Of a stretch of 64,000 nt of DNA, positions 35,001 through 50,000 are shown one piece after another. The DNA lies in NCBI RefSeq assembly GCF_002999335.1, contig NW_020312773.1:67001-131000 (forward strand), written 5' to 3'. This DNA is from Cyclospora cayetanensis (taxonomy: Eukaryota > Apicomplexa > Conoidasida > Eucoccidiorida > Eimeriidae). Position numbers and translations under genes: made by a program. The notes beneath the pieces were generated by a model, which was not told the DNA's origin, did no database searches, and saw only the letters and a program-made list of their open reading frames with translations. Each line of letters opens with the position of its first letter. The stretch's first letter is position 1.

Positions 35001-38000
35001 TAACAGAGCAGTATGAAGCAGAGGCAATGAATTGGGAGCGACAGTCTGCTGTTGGCTTTCCAACTCTTTGCCTTGATCAGATAGATGTTCTTGCTGCTCG
35101 TGAGTTAGGCAGTCACTCCGTTTAGCCCGCAGCGACGGCGTCTGACCAACACGCATTCTTTCATCCTGAATCTTGCTACCTAGTTCGCTCCGTCCGTCTT
35201 CCGACATCTTGTTGCCGCGGTCCTGGTCAAAGTCTGCTGCCTCCAAAAGATTACTTTGGCTATTCCGCCCTGTAGTTTGCCTTTTAGGCCATCTCGAAGT
35301 AGAGGGTGGAGCAAACATGAACTGCTCACCATCTTCTATAATGGCTGTGCCCAACGGAGCTTGCTCTGTTAAGGATGGCAACTCTAACTCTGCGGATGTG
35401 GCTGTCCGAGGCCTCGTCGACCAGCCATATGCCTTGGACGGGGCATCCCACTCTCCAACATCAGAAAACCCTGCCAGACCTCTGCTTCTTTCCTGGTTAC
35501 GTGCGGCACGCTGTGTAGTTCTTGCATGAAGCGAAGTGGTTCTGTGTACTGAAGCATCATATTTGCCTAGATCGGCGCGATGATCACTTTGCACATTGTC
35601 ACCCGTCATTTCATGCAAGCTTTCGCCGTCGCCCAAGCCAGATGACTCGTAACCTACCCCACTACTTTGGTGAAAAACCCCATGCTGAAACAGCACGTCG
35701 TATAATCGGAGCCCTTCGAATGAAGGATGCGGGAGTTCCAGTGGATCGAAGACTTCAGTATCGCATACGCCTTTTCGTGCACTGGACTGCTGCGATGGCC
35801 GCGACGCAATCCTGATGTTAACTGCATATGTCGCATCGGCATCTGTGAAATGGAATACAATCGCCGCCTTGTGAGGCAATCTGAAGATAGGTGCTGCTCC
35901 ATCAAGAATATGGCTTTCTGGAGGTGCATCTGTGCCATTTCTGGTTTCCTCACTCAGCGTACTGGGGTTCAAGTATCTTCTGTAAATAGGCTTCCGCCTA
36001 TCACAGCCTGCCAAGGCTAAATTGTAAGCCAATGCGAAAACTGGCTTACACCGAGAACCGGTTGACGCTTGTCGTATTTCAAGATCCAGTTTCGTAGTAT
36101 TAATAAACACAAATCGTGGAAGAAGCTGGAGTGTCACTGACGGAGCAGACAATATCGAGCAAAGCTTTGTCCACTCTGCCGTTGGTGGCAAGGTTGAGAA
36201 AATCATTTTCGGCATGCGCTCTGCCTTTTTTCTTTCGGAGTGCGAAGCGCTCACGAGATCAAGGCTTCTATTTTCAGCCGTTTGCCAGTTGTTAGACGGG
36301 GGGAACAGTTCTGAAAACGTGAGGAGATCAGACCCTGCGGTATACTCATATTCGAACCCTTCAGTGTGGACTTCCCGGATTTCATGAAGGCCAGCAGATA
36401 GAGGTTTGACCGATGAAACGAAAGAGTTATTTTGTAGAAAACTTGAGAGTCTCGAACGATCAGAACCCGGAAGAACTGGTAGCATGGAAAGCAGCAGAAA
36501 ATGGCTGTCTGGTCGTCTGATGTTTTGTTGTTGAAGCACCAAGTCCCGTGGTCCCATGCGCAAGTGCAGAGGCTCTTTCATCCCTGTAAGTTGGAGTTCT
36601 TTCGCCAAGACTTGACTATCCCCTGTAGAATTTCCTGATATCGCCAACAACCACTGGGGTATCAGGTGCCGTACACAAGGACACAACAAACTTTCCAAAT
36701 CCAGTTCCAGGTGCCACTCGGGAACCAGCCCGCTAATGTCACTAGAAGGCTCCATTCCGCCACAGTGCGTTTTGGGGACACAGCTGCTTACATATTCTCC
36801 AAAAGTGCTTCCAACAGAGCGGAGCAGACTGCTGGGTGAGTACTGTTGGGAGAACTTTTTGGAGCTGCAGCCTAGCAACGGGTTCCTTGCAATCGGAACA
36901 TCCGCAGTACTGTCACGTTGTGTCGTGTCTGAACTCCTGTCGCGAGATGAGTGACAGCTGTCGGAACTTTCCTCAGGGTCTCGAAGTGCCTCAAGCAGCT
37001 GTAACGATTCCCCCTGATTCAAGCGGAAAGCTTCTGCAAGTGCAATGGCCAGCCTTGCGGGCTTTAGCTCGCATTCCCCAATCATTAGTCTCTTGGACGT
37101 GACGAGCTGAGGCAGTTGCAAAGGTTCCCTACTGCCTACTGTTCCGTGTTCCGTTGCCAAACAAGCCAACGGTAAAGCTTCGCTGGCCTGGACAGCGCGC
37201 AGTCTGGCAAGCTGGGTCCCTCCCTTCCCTACAGCTGCCCATTTTTGCCTGGGTTCAGGCATCGTAGGTGATGAAGGCTCAACATTGTCTCCATAATAGC
37301 GCTTCTGAAATCTATGGCGCTTGGTGAGGTCATCTTCTACAGAGGCTGCTGACACAAGGCTTGCGTCGTCCTGCACAACCGCTGGACGAGGATCTAACGA
37401 GCTCGACGTCGCTTCAGAGGAAGCAAACAATGTTGAATAGCGCGAACTCGCAGGCTCTGCTTTATAGCCCCAACGGTAACGAATACTTTTAGAAGACAGG
37501 TTTGCGAAGCGCTGCTGCTTTCTGAAAATAGGTGCAAGGGACAGAGGTATGTCTCCGCACCTTTGCCAGATTGCCATAGGAGAAGATATGATAAGGGTCA
37601 ACGCCGCAGCGGAAGCCCTAACAAACAGAGGCAGCGAAGGATCAAAAGGGGAAAAAATACAGCATATGCGAACCTGAGATACACAACCCTCAATATCCAT
37701 TGCCTGCATGATCACTTCTTCATCCAACGGACCCTTGTGGCTAAGGGGCTCTGTTTGAGGAATGTCTTGATGTAATCCACAAGAATAGGCCATAGATCCC
37801 CCATTGTTTGATGAGAGGCTTCCGTTCCTTCCGGCATTGCTTGAGGTATAGGAAGCTCTGTCATGATACCCAGACCACAGAGTGAGCCAGGGGCTCCAAG
37901 AACCGTTTCCCAACTTCAAAGCACCTACTAGACCGTCACAACCGTGGACAGTGCAGCAAAGACGCTCACGTTCTGATGGGATGACAACTACGCCCCACCC

Positions 38001-41000
38001 CCCCTCTGGCACAAAGCGCGGCGGGCAACTCGGTAGAGTCTCTGGTGCGTCTGTAGTCAAAGATGCGCCTTCAAAATCTGTGAAACTGCTCTCGGCTGCA
38101 CTCCATACGTCTGATGAAGAGCTCTCGCATTCAGCTTCCGTTCCACCTGTGTTCTTCATATCTTCCCATAGCGGCGAATCAACGATGCGCAGAGAGATTG
38201 GGCATGGAAGGTGATTGCATATCCTCAGCGGAGCCTTGAGAGTCCACCGTTGCGCTGCTATCTCCTTGGGGGCACCGTGCTCCTCGAAATCTGCATTGTG
38301 TTCAGCCGCGTTACCGGATGCTTTCTCGCCATTACTTGAGGCCAAGGGCGGCTGCGTAGTCCCACTGAACAGGTTTGTTGGGACGGTCCAGGATGTGGTA
38401 TTGAAACATGCGATGATAAAAAGTGCCGGTGAGGTCTGATCGGGTAAATCCGCATGGGAATTTGTACGGACTCCTGGATGGAGTACTAAAACAGTGCAAT
38501 AGACTCCTCTCCGACCCAAAAGGTGGATCGCACTCGTTGAAGTGCACCGTTTTTTGGTTGCGTTTCCTCTTCTCAACAGACTCTCACAACGGGCACACAA
38601 AAATGAGGCAAGAAAAACCTCACCACGGGCGGTAGGACCGCGACATAGGATACAGCGCGGACTTGGCAAGGTTGAAGCGATTTGCTCAAGACACTGCTGT
38701 CTGTCGGCCTGCACAACGAGAGACCACGAGCTTCGCCCAAGAAGGCGCTCGTATATTAGTTGTTCGTTCTCTCCAGCCTCTAGGGTTTTTGAGCTATTGC
38801 CTTCCTCAATTCGGCTCCTTTGATCCAGAGCAGACAGTAAAGCAGGAACTGGGACTCCATGGATAGTGTTGTACGCGGGACAGCAAAGCAAGTAAGCGGC
38901 GTCAGTGTTTTGTAAGGTTTTTGAAAAAGCGGAGGCGCTTGCAGCATCGTCAAACCATATTCTTTCTCCCAGCGGGAGAAAGTAGCACTCGCTGTTTTTG
39001 GTGGGCGCCCCGTTTTCTGAAAAACCACAGCATCCTTGCTTCGCACGGTATGGTTTCTGCTTAGCTTCTGTGCAATCCGAAATATGCCCTTTAATATCTG
39101 CGGCAACAGGCTCCATGCGTCTGCATCTGAGACCGCATATGAAGTTCAAAGGTGAGAGATTGCGCACAGCCAACGGGGAATGGAGTGTAAGAATCTGGTT
39201 GCCCTGTTGCAGGCCACTTTCAGTAGTTGCTGCCCGTGCAGTTAAAACGAAGTTCTGGTAGCGCCACGGCTCTGCAATCACGGATGGATGAGCGCCAGAG
39301 CCTTCATTAGGGCAAACTATTGCCAGTTTAATAAGAGAGCTTGCCGGCAAGTCTTGAGGACGAACGACAACCGCTGCTCCTCTGGCCTCTGCGTCACTGA
39401 TGGCTGCAATAAAATACTCGAATATTATTTGCCTGGATTTGATATCAATATTTTGATATGCCAAAGAAGATGCCAAAGCGGGATGGGCGGCCAGAAGCCG
39501 AACGCAATTGCTTTCCATGGACTCCCCTACCCCGCCACCCTCTTTTGAATTCCTTTGGAAGCCAACAGTTTGGTTAGGGCGGATCAGTCTCCACGGCGAG
39601 ACCAATCGCCCAACAGACTCGCCCTGTGTGTGGTAAGCAAGCACCAAAGGCGTGCCAGAAGCGTTGAGTAGGAAGAAATCAAAGTCTAGCAGCCGCATAG
39701 GCCGCGCGGTTTTGAGACGGCTAGAACTTATGGGCATTCTAGAGACTGGATGTCCAAGGTTCTCCAGGACAACTTCAGAATGGCGATTCGAGAGAAGAGG
39801 CAGGTGGTCAAAAAAACGGACACACGCGTGGTCCATGCATCTGCTGCCTGCAACTTGCTTCAGTTTTTGCAGCACGTCAGATGATGTCGAGCACAACCGT
39901 CGAGTTGGAGCAATCGTGCATCTAATTTGAGAGAGTCGCGGAGCGAAGGTTTTGCGGCGTCTGGTGAGGTGGGTTGTTTGTGTGCTGCGCAGAAGGGTAT
40001 GAATACGCTTCCTGTACCTTAATGAGGCAGATTTAGAACTGCCCATACAGCAATCCCCTAACTGTGCTGGCATGCTGAAATCATGCATTGGCGCCGTATC
40101 AAATTCCGCCATCGAATGGGATGAAGTCGTACGGTTGTCGAGGATGGAGGCATGCTCTGGGTCTAGCATTGAAACTGCTGGTACAAGCCATTCCGAAACT
40201 GCATGTTCCCAGAATTTCCGAAGGCTGCTGCTGCTGACAGCGGCAGCGGCCCTCCACTCAACTGCAGCCTGCTGTAGCGCAAGTAAGAGGGTGTTCAAGT
40301 GCCAAGATGCAAATGCGATTTGAATTCCTTTTGACGATAACAATGGAGCCCTGCAGTCTGCCACAGTAGGAGCGATGATAGGGCTGCTGAGGCTGGAGGA
40401 GTCTGAAAGTGGCAGCATCTCTAAGACGTCGCGGCCCTCTAGCCCCAGAATTACCTCACGCAAGCGCATGCGTAGACTGAAGGACAGTGGAGACCAATCA
40501 AATAAGGGTTCCCAGACGGAGATGGTGTTGCTGCAGTCACCAAACCCCGCCTCCTCCTGGGGTAATTCCAGGCAATGCGCTCGCTGTGAAACGCTCAGAC
40601 GACATCGGAACATGGATTCACGTGCGCCATTGGGCACAAACGCATCCTCAGCTAAGCGCTTCTCGCTTGTTCCGTAGCTCTCAGAGGGGTACGCCTCGCC
40701 TCGTGTTCCCGCGAAGAAGCTGAGGACACAAGCAGCAACTATGCTGTGTCCGGAGCACATAGAAGATGTGAGGTATCAAATAGAGGCCTCGTTGGGTAAG
40801 TACCCTTGATCGCCAGCCTCACTTCCCACGAGGGAGGGGGCCTTAGAATTGAAAAAACACAAAAACTCTCAGTATTCGACGCAATGTAGGTTTTATGTAC
40901 TTACTCAAGGCGGATACGTGCACCGCCGCAAGCAAAGAATTCTGGAACAGCTTCCGTCCCGTGCTGGCCTAGACCGCTACGACTCTGCTTTTCGTGAAGC

Positions 41001-44000
41001 AAATGCTGTATCAGACGCTCATGCAGCTGCTCGGCAGAAACTCTTTCTGGACAGCTTTCACATGAGGAGGCCCTCAGATGGTGTAGTGACTGAATGGGCA
41101 ATACCTGTCCAGCTGATCCTGTCTCAACTAAAGCCATTACGTTTGCGCCTGCAACCCGTATGCCTTCTATGGAGAGTTTGAGGAGAGGAGCTGAGCACGG
41201 TGAGGAAGGCTGCCTCAAATTACCAGAAGAATCAGAACACTTGAGTCCGGACGCAAGTTGGAACATGCCCACCCGACTTCTGCTTGCATGAGTCAGAGTT
41301 TCTTGATCCCCAAAGGGGTCATTTATTACCATCAACTCGAAAACTGGAAAGGTCACCCTCAGATGTAGAAGCGGCATTTGATCTGTAAAGTATATCCAAG
41401 GCCTGCACAATCTGGCGAAGATGGATGAGTGAGGCAGGCCGCGAACGACACCTGACTGCAGATGCAAACATGCGCAACACAGCCAACGCACGGCACGCAC
41501 AGTATATGAAACGCGTGCCCTATCAAGGAGTCCGCCAGCATACCTTGCAGCTCTAAAGTTGAAAGTCGCGCCAAGAATAGCGGTGCCTTTCAGCCAGAAA
41601 CGCTTAGAGTAAGAATATACGTCGGCCTACTTGTCGCCAATTTTCGGAATGCTCCTCCTCTAGCATTCCAAGTGTCTTCCCCAGTTCCTTCAGATGGAAG
41701 AGACTTTGGAAAGGAAGAGGCCGCGGGCGACTCTCTGATTCGTCGAAGGGTCTAGTGTTAGGAATCACATTCCCGAGCTGTGTAGCAAGATGTACCTCAT
41801 GCTCCGCTTGTGCCTGGTGGTTTTGCCGCTGCTGAAAGTAAGAGGAACTTGAGAAGGAGCGGCAACTTGGGATATTCCTTACCGAGGGAGGCTTTTGCGG
41901 TGCACACTCAGGCTTCTTTCTGGAAGCGTCTTGAAGTTTCTTAAGCAGTATACGATGAGGTACTGAGAGACTCATTTGCATTAATTTTACTGCGTCATAC
42001 AAACGCTCTACATGCCACAGCCTCACTTTCCAGCGGGTAGGTGAGATAGTGACGTTGACGGTGTGATAGGGCGGTGAAAGCGGATGCAAAGAGCCGGATT
42101 CCCCATTGACCATATGATTCGCGTGCCGATCTGAGGAGGCTGCTGCTGCCAAACTCCAAACAGCGCGTGCATGCAAGTTCGTGCCTTGATTGTGGGATTG
42201 AAGGGCGCGAGCCAGCGTAAGAGGGTTGTCCAAGCAGCTTTGCGTTAAGGGAAGTGCTAAAGGCACCAAGAAGAGAGTTATGGGGTCGTCCTCGAGGTCA
42301 TCAAAACTCATAGGGGCAATGCTGCCATACCCGAATTTTCCATTCTTCTTGAAGGCGTCGCTTCGACTTTGTGGCTTCGTCACAACAGAGGCAGACTGGT
42401 CCGTCGAGGCGTTGTGGCTCAGAATGCACTCGGTCAGGAAAATCAATGGGGGTGCAATGAAATGGTAATCCAGTGCAGCACTTGCTTCAGAGACAATAAA
42501 GTGATCTGCACCTAGGCACTCCGGGTCGTAGGCCGTAGTTTTGGGAACAAAGCGGGGTCTTTCGGCATCAAGTTCAATGCATAAGCCTTGGTCCTCCCTG
42601 GCCTGTTCCCTCATAGACATCCAGCCATTGATGCTCCCACGACGCTTAGGCTCCCACGAAGTGACCCGCAAGCTGTATGATGGTATCAGGCAAGAGATGT
42701 GATCACTACAATACGCCTGTGCACCAGTTCACAGTGCCAAAAGAAAAGGTAGAGCTTTAAATAAGGAGGAAGAATGCATCGGAACACTGTGCAGGAAGAA
42801 AGACAACAACGTAAAGTGGTTTGATCAATATTGCAAAGGAAAACATAAATAACTTTTTAAACTCGTTTAGAAAGCCCGTGGATTCAAAGTGCATCAGGTG
42901 CAGCGCAGTATGTCATCAGGAGACAGGACCTTCGGGAAGTGTGACAGACGTACTGCAGCTGTTAGCCTGTGTTTGTTCATATGGTGTGTATCTGCATCGG
43001 AGGTATGTGGTGAAGGGACGACTGGGGTGTTAAACGTATCTGCACTCAAGCTTTCGCCTATTGTGCCACCCAATGCATGTTGGCGAGCGTCTCCTGAATG
43101 CCTATACCACTTCGCAACAGTCGACGCCAGATCTTCGTTCCCACGGGAGTACTTTGAGTCAACACTGGCTAGCGGAGCAGCACCCTTCGCCAGCCGCTTC
43201 CTCATGCGCATGACATCTACCTTTGGTTTATCCCCCACGTGATCATCTCCTGCATCTGATGACAACTGCCACAGCAACCCAGAGGATATTTGCCTCTCCG
43301 CACCAAGCATGAAATGCAGTTTCTGTGAGTGGCGAGTTGCTTCAAAAGAGGCTTCAAATACAAACGCCGCAGGCGAGACGACAAGTTCCAGAGTAAGTGC
43401 CTCAACGCTAACATGCACGAAGCCAGCTGATGTCACCAGTTCTGCAGCAGGCTGCGCTAGGATCCCTTGCGTTGCGCTCTGAAGCTCGACAAGATCCAAA
43501 AGAGAGAGAATGAAAAACAGGTTTTGTAGACCAGGTAGTTCGCTTGTGGAGGAACAAGTTACTCCTTTTGCTTCACGACATGCAGAGCTTGGGGATTCGT
43601 CCCACTGGTGCTTCCGTGAAACACCGGAGAGCTCCCCACCGTCCCGCCTACGGAGCCTGCTGCGTCTGGTAGCACGCCCTCTTCTCTTCTTAAGCAGATA
43701 CTTACGCCTGGCGGCTAGCTCGTCTGCCGCAGCAGCTTCCGCCTCCTGAATAAGTCTTGCTCTAAACTCGCGAGCGACCCAAGATGCTAGAATGTGCAGT
43801 TGCTGGATTGCTGCAATCGAAGGATGGAGGAACATTGCTGTGTCGTATGTTGCCGCATTCCTCGAATATTGGGGAGGCTCACCAGACATTGGCACGGTAG
43901 CGGTGGCTGCAGCAACTTTTTCGGCAGCAGCAGGGGGAGAGGTTGCGTTGCTCTCACCTGGAGGCCCTGACTGTGGCAAGTTCGGTAAAGCACCATCGTT

Positions 44001-47000
44001 CATGCTCAGTAAGCCAGTGAATGACAGCTGATGCTTCCTTGAGCCTCTTGGAGCGTCCATCTCGCCGACGGTCCTGGCGTGGAAAGTTGGCGGATCGGCA
44101 GAGACACAGGGGGCAAGAACCTGAGTTTCGGGAGGCTCGCCATTCATCATGCCACGACCACTTAGAGGAAGAAGCGAGTGCTGATTGGCTAGTGAGCGTC
44201 GAAAGCTCTCGTTGCTCCTCGCTCCAAGAGGCCGATAAGCTAGCGCTGGTCCATGATCCTGAGATGAGAAAACTGAGCTACCAATCTGTTGCTGCCATCT
44301 AGATTCCCTTATTTGTGGAGAGGATTTTACTTTGTTTTGGGTTGCATTGAATTTAGCTTCAGGTGGGGTGCCTGCATTTCGCGCAGCGAAATCGGATGCT
44401 GCCCATGGCACGCCCTCTGCGGTACCGCCTAATCTAGCGGTGTCCTGGAGCCTTTTTCGAGATGCCTGAGAGTCTTGAGCAGCCAACGTGTCGGTCGGCA
44501 ACGCGTCCATTGCGGCGAGAGAGTACATAGGGGAAGCCACAAAGAAATGGAAGACACTTACAAGTGCGGGCTGCAAATGGACCTCTGGATTACCAATGAG
44601 TAGGCAAGCAGCTGTGGGCAGCAGGGGCGCCGACGTGAAGACGGAGTCGTATAACTGCTTTGCAGTACCCAGTAGATTAGAAGGCATGCCCTGTTCCGAT
44701 TGCTCAGAAGCGGTGCTGCGTGCACCTCTGAGTGCCGGCTGGTAGATCCTGTCCATCTTTCTGGCAAGACGCTGAACTTTGGGCACGGCTGCACGGCCTA
44801 AGACGCACTGTGACATTGAAGGAAACAAGAGCAGCGGAAAACTGCAGAAGCAAATTTCGGGTGGGGCGAATTTTCTTGGCTGGCTCGCCGATAACAGCGG
44901 CTCTTCCCCCTCTCGGCAGGCTGTCTTTTCATTTTGCAAGTTCGTTGCTCCCTGAAACGACCCTGAATACTGCCCCGTGCCCTTTTGGGTACGGAAGCAC
45001 ACCACATGCGATGGCGATCGTGTCAAGGAGCTTATGTACTCTGTGATGAATGCTGATTGAATGCAGAAGACCGTTGAATTCTGCGAATGAAACGCCACAC
45101 CCCGCAAATGGTTGCTCAGTAAGGTAAGACATGGCGCTAAGAAAGCTCGTCCACAGCTACAACGGGATCGTGGGAGTTGCAACAAAGCATAAGCCACCCC
45201 TGTAGGTTCAGAAGCTCTTACCAGCGGTCCAATTTGCCACAAACAAATATTAGATGCCTGCAGAGTAAAGAGTTCTGCTTGAGACTGAGCGGCACACAGG
45301 GAGAGTGTTATGCCTTCAAGTAAAGCCCGGCGTAGAACAATTTCGCGATGCTTCTCCAGTCCCCAAACCAAAGACAGCTGTGAAGTTGCTCACAACACTC
45401 ACACATACGTGCCTATATTAAAAAAGGCTGGTTTTGTACTAAGCTAAGCAAACGCATGGCTTACAGGTGGGGAATCGGGGAACCCTGTAATGCTTCGTTG
45501 ATGCAACGCTGCAAATTATTGTATAACTACTAGATGCATTTGCATTAAGCCTTACGCTGTCCTTGAGCTTTGCAGACACGGGTGGCGCGTAGTTATCCTG
45601 TTCCCATGCATCGCCTCCTCGAGATTCGTTCAATGAATTTCGTTTGGATCGTTGCTGGAACGGGAGAAAAACTGAGTCACACTGCTGACCATCTTTTATA
45701 GAGCCGTCAAACCTGGAGAAAATGGGAGGGTTGTATAGTTCCTCGTTGCTGGCCTCTTTAACCCTATTAGCCTCCCAATTCTCCCTACTATAGCTGCCTC
45801 TGTGTGCGTACTTCAAGGGGCCTGTTTCCGTTCGCGGATGGCTGGAGGACGCGCTTTGTCTGTCCAAGCCAAATGGGAGTTCATGGGATAGCGGGGATGA
45901 AAAGGAAGCTGTTGGAGCTAAGGGCATCTGTGGAGAGGCAAAGACTTCGATCCGCGAGTTGGCATGCAGTGCAGCCACGAGCTGCGGGGTCACTCTCAGG
46001 CAGATGTGAGAGCACCGCAAGTCTAGACAAATATCGAAAGACGCTCTAGTCTCTGTTGCTCTAATGAGAGCCTTGGTACTGGGCATCGTGGTGTTGTTGT
46101 CTCCACTGGTCCCCAGATGACCCTTGGCGACTGGGCCATCTTCCTCATCTACTAGGTCTTTTTTACGCAAAGATGCCTCTTGGCGCTCAGACGCGCCGTA
46201 GCTGGGAGGCTTCATTCCAATGAAATTTTTGTGCCCCATCTTCGCATGGAGGGGCCTCCAAATCTCGGCTACCAGAGAAGCAGGCTCACTTATAGGCTTC
46301 CAGCCAGGCTTGTTCTCACGCGGCTGTTCTGCGTTTCGAGCTTTTATGTCTTCCCATTTGCTACTGCAGCCACCGGCCTCATGTGGTGCATTTGTGGTGC
46401 AAACGCGCTGAATAAAATGCCGTCGTCTGAACTCGGATCTGCTGAGGGAGAATTTCTGAGGATTTTCGTTTCCAAAAGAACGGGTACGCGAAAATTTTCT
46501 GGAATGACCTCGATCCCCGTTCTCCATACGATCATCTAATTCAGTGGATGGTGCAAGCAGGAAGATCTGAAACTTGTCATAGCGCACACGAAAGAGACAA
46601 GCAGGTAGCCCGACTGCGCACATCTCAGGCAGATTCCACCTCTCTACATCACAGTGGAAGCCTGCGTCCGCACAGTTGCCTCGGGTGGAAACAGTTGCAC
46701 CCTTGAAATTTTCAAAAGGGATTGTTTGTGGTTGTTCGCCGTCGATGGGTCGTGTATGCTCTCTCTGAGCAGTCCTCCCAAGGCGTGTCTGAATGTCTTG
46801 AGCAACATGGCGCAAGTCGAAAGAGGGGGGCGGAAGCCGTGCGCGAGCACTCAACTCCGTAGAAACCTAGGAACAATATTGGATAGACAGTGCGTGCATC
46901 AACGCATGTATGCGGCTTTTCACCCGATTTTTCCCATGAAGTGCTTTGACTGCCTTGTGTGAAGTACAGTGGCACTGCACGGTCTAGCGGCGTACCTTGA

Positions 47001-50000
47001 AGACGCCACAGGACACGACGATTGGAGGAGGTGCTCCGGGTTCCATTCCAGCAAACACGAGCTTGGGCATAATCACGCGAATGTGCAGGAGTAAAAACGG
47101 CTGCAGCTTGGTGGTACCTTCGTCTGCTGGACTGTGCATATTCTGAGTAAAGCTTTTCATATGCTCATGCCTTGTGTCGTTTTCCCTTTCCCACAGCCTA
47201 TCACATGGTTGCCTTCCATTGCCTTTCGGTCCCCACAGCTGCTGAGTCAGTGCCAACTGTTGCTTCTGGTGCTGCTTCAGTGCTGCGAGGATTTCAGCTA
47301 CACCGATTCGGCAATCCGAGACAAAGTGCATGAACAAGATGAGCTCTCTAAGTCGCACAACAAACGTGCTATCGCCAATTGTCAGTGACATCGAGGAGCA
47401 TGTGTCTACTGCGTAGCCCTCTTCTTGAAGCCGCTTCTCTATGATAGTGAGGCACGTTGCTGTGGGGTGAAAGTGACAGTCAAGCCAAGTAGTGCTCGCA
47501 CGCCTGCCTAAAGGCAGGAATTCCTCGGCGCTGCTAGATGAATTGGTGCTGTGTTCACTTGTTCCGTAGCCTGAAACGGTTGCCTGAGGCCTAGCACTTG
47601 GGATCTGGGGCGAGATACCACAATCCTCGCAATCGAAGGGCCCTCCACAGCACTGCCGTGGCCGTGTAAGTAGAATGGGTAGTCCGAGACCTCCGCCGGT
47701 GATGCTGATACAGCCTAGCCTGACTCGCATGGAAGCCTTGGCTGTCAAGCAGAAGCGAAATTGCTTAAAGTCTATAGTACATAAGCAGATATCTGAGTCA
47801 GGTGAGATACATACACACATTTGGCGGCCTTCCTAGCGTTCCGCTAGATATGCCTTGCTGCGCACCAACAAAAGCTGAGCTTCCCCCTTAGAGGCTCCCC
47901 AGTCATGTGTGCAGTTGTGTACCTGTGTAGCACTGGAGCAACTGAGCTTGAACGCCAGCAAACTCCACCTCCCAGCCCATTTCAAGCTTGCATGCTGAGG
48001 TTTCGCTCCTGCTCTTCGTCGTTCGCGAAGATGGCTGCTTGGGTTGCCTACTTGACAGCAGTTCTGACTCGCCGACCTGACTGCTAGATCGGTGGCGAGC
48101 CACTACGTGCGCCAGCGCTTCCGAAGACTGCATGGATGCCCCAACGCGGACCAGGGAGGACAAACATGGAGACAGATCTTGCAATGACTGAGGAGACTGA
48201 GAACCCCGCAAGCACAGGCAGCAAGAGGCGCCCAAAAGTTTCGAGTCTGTGCAGCTGTCGCCCTCAACCACTGTGGAGTCGATATGGCGTCATTTCCTAC
48301 TCTACTGGGTATGCCATGCTTCAACAGCAAAACAGCAAGCCAGAAGGAATCCACAACTGGCACCGTATTCAACAAAATACCAAGAAAACTTTGAGCTGGC
48401 TGCAAAATAGCCTCGTATGGCACTGTGATAAGCCTCCCGAAAGAAAGCATTGAGACCAACGTTGAACGTCAGCTTCTCTGTATTGCCTCTTTCTGCCCTC
48501 TGCAGCACATGAGCAAGGACACCGTACCAGGGAAGCTGCTACTGGATGCAATAGGCCAATGTTGTCTCTCTCTCTCTCTCTCAAGCAGCTAAACGGCACA
48601 TTAGATCTTTAACACTAAAAGAAGGGTCCCTTAGTGATATAGACGCTGTTTTCTTGCCTGCTGCGCGAGAAGGCGCTGGTGAATGCTCTACTGTTTGCAA
48701 CAGTACACGCCGGCGGCTACGTGCAAGCACATGGGTGTTCTCGGCAATCACGGTTCGCAGGCTAAATGATAAATGCTCCTTTTGGGGGAAAAGTAACGAG
48801 GAATCCCCCAAAAAGGTCATCCCGATGAAGGTTACCACCAGTCCACCAGACTCGAACTGACGGAGCAGCTGCTGCTTCCTCGTAGCATCTTCATGGAAAG
48901 GTGCGCTATGTGTTGCTTCATCAGGTGCCCAGCTCGAAGGGCTAGAAGGGTCTGGAAGAACTGTAGGTAGCCCTGTAGTGCGGGAATCTTTCTGCATCCG
49001 TGATCCGGTGCTCAAATCACGCAAGTGTCGACAGATGTATTTTGAAAAGACTCCACCAGGAAGTTGCTCAGCTGAAACAAGGGCCGCAACGAGCCGCTCC
49101 ACAGAAACGTGGACTCTGTAGCCACAGAGGCAACGCTTTAGGTTTTGCATAACCCCCATGGGGCTTCGGTCAGAATAAGACGATTTTTCAGTGATGCTGT
49201 TTCTATCCGTCAGAAGGGCAACAGCTCGGCGACTTCTCGGGGGAAGCATCGCAGACTTTCGGGTAGCGTATATAGCTGCAGCACCCATCCAAACTTCGGC
49301 GGAAGAGCCCTCCGAATTCGTCCGTTTGGGCGTGGGGCCCAAATGGGGCTCGATGGTAGCGTAGAGCGGTGGAGCACCAGTAGGTGGTCGCGTTTTCCAC
49401 CGGAAGACGTTCGCGAAACCGTGTCTGCGTCGTCTTGTAGTAGAAGGTGTCTCGGCCGGGGAACTGGTCGCGTCATAGCCTTCATCCTTCCAGTAATGCG
49501 AGCTAAGAGGCGAAGTAGAAGCAAGCTTCGAGGGACGCCTTGTTGCGGCTGCAGAAAGACTCCTACCAGAAGTCCTCGGGCGATTGCTCCAGGCCGATGA
49601 AGACGGGTAACATGTGAAGTGTAGAGGCTCGAAATATCTTCTTAGGGGAGCCTCAATTCCGCTTTCGTCAGAAATGTCGAAGGACCAAACCCACCAGCGC
49701 GATGCCTGCCCTTGGCCACTGCCAAAATTCTTGACCGTGTTCTCCATGGCCGCGAAGGACGAAAATATACTAGGCGCCGCTTCAAAAACGCGAATTTGCA
49801 GCAAGGGGCCTCCTGAGCCTCCGTCTGACAACACTCCACATAGGCGCGAACACATCCACCGATGGCCCCCATCCATTAATCTCATAGCCGTAGGCCAAAC
49901 AACCGCTATAGGGTGGAAGTCCGACGGATGTCTGTATATCCATAACGACACCGGCTGCACAAACCGCCGGAATCTGCAGATGCAGCACCCAGACGTCTGC

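Noticed and set aside
31488..49600. Many plus-strand ORFs of 60-230 codons across the VPS13 region (for example 30968-31651, 49145-49600)
   Set aside because: They lie opposite long minus-strand coding exons, lack family features and have no consistent exon partners. They are antisense shadows of GC-balanced coding sequence.
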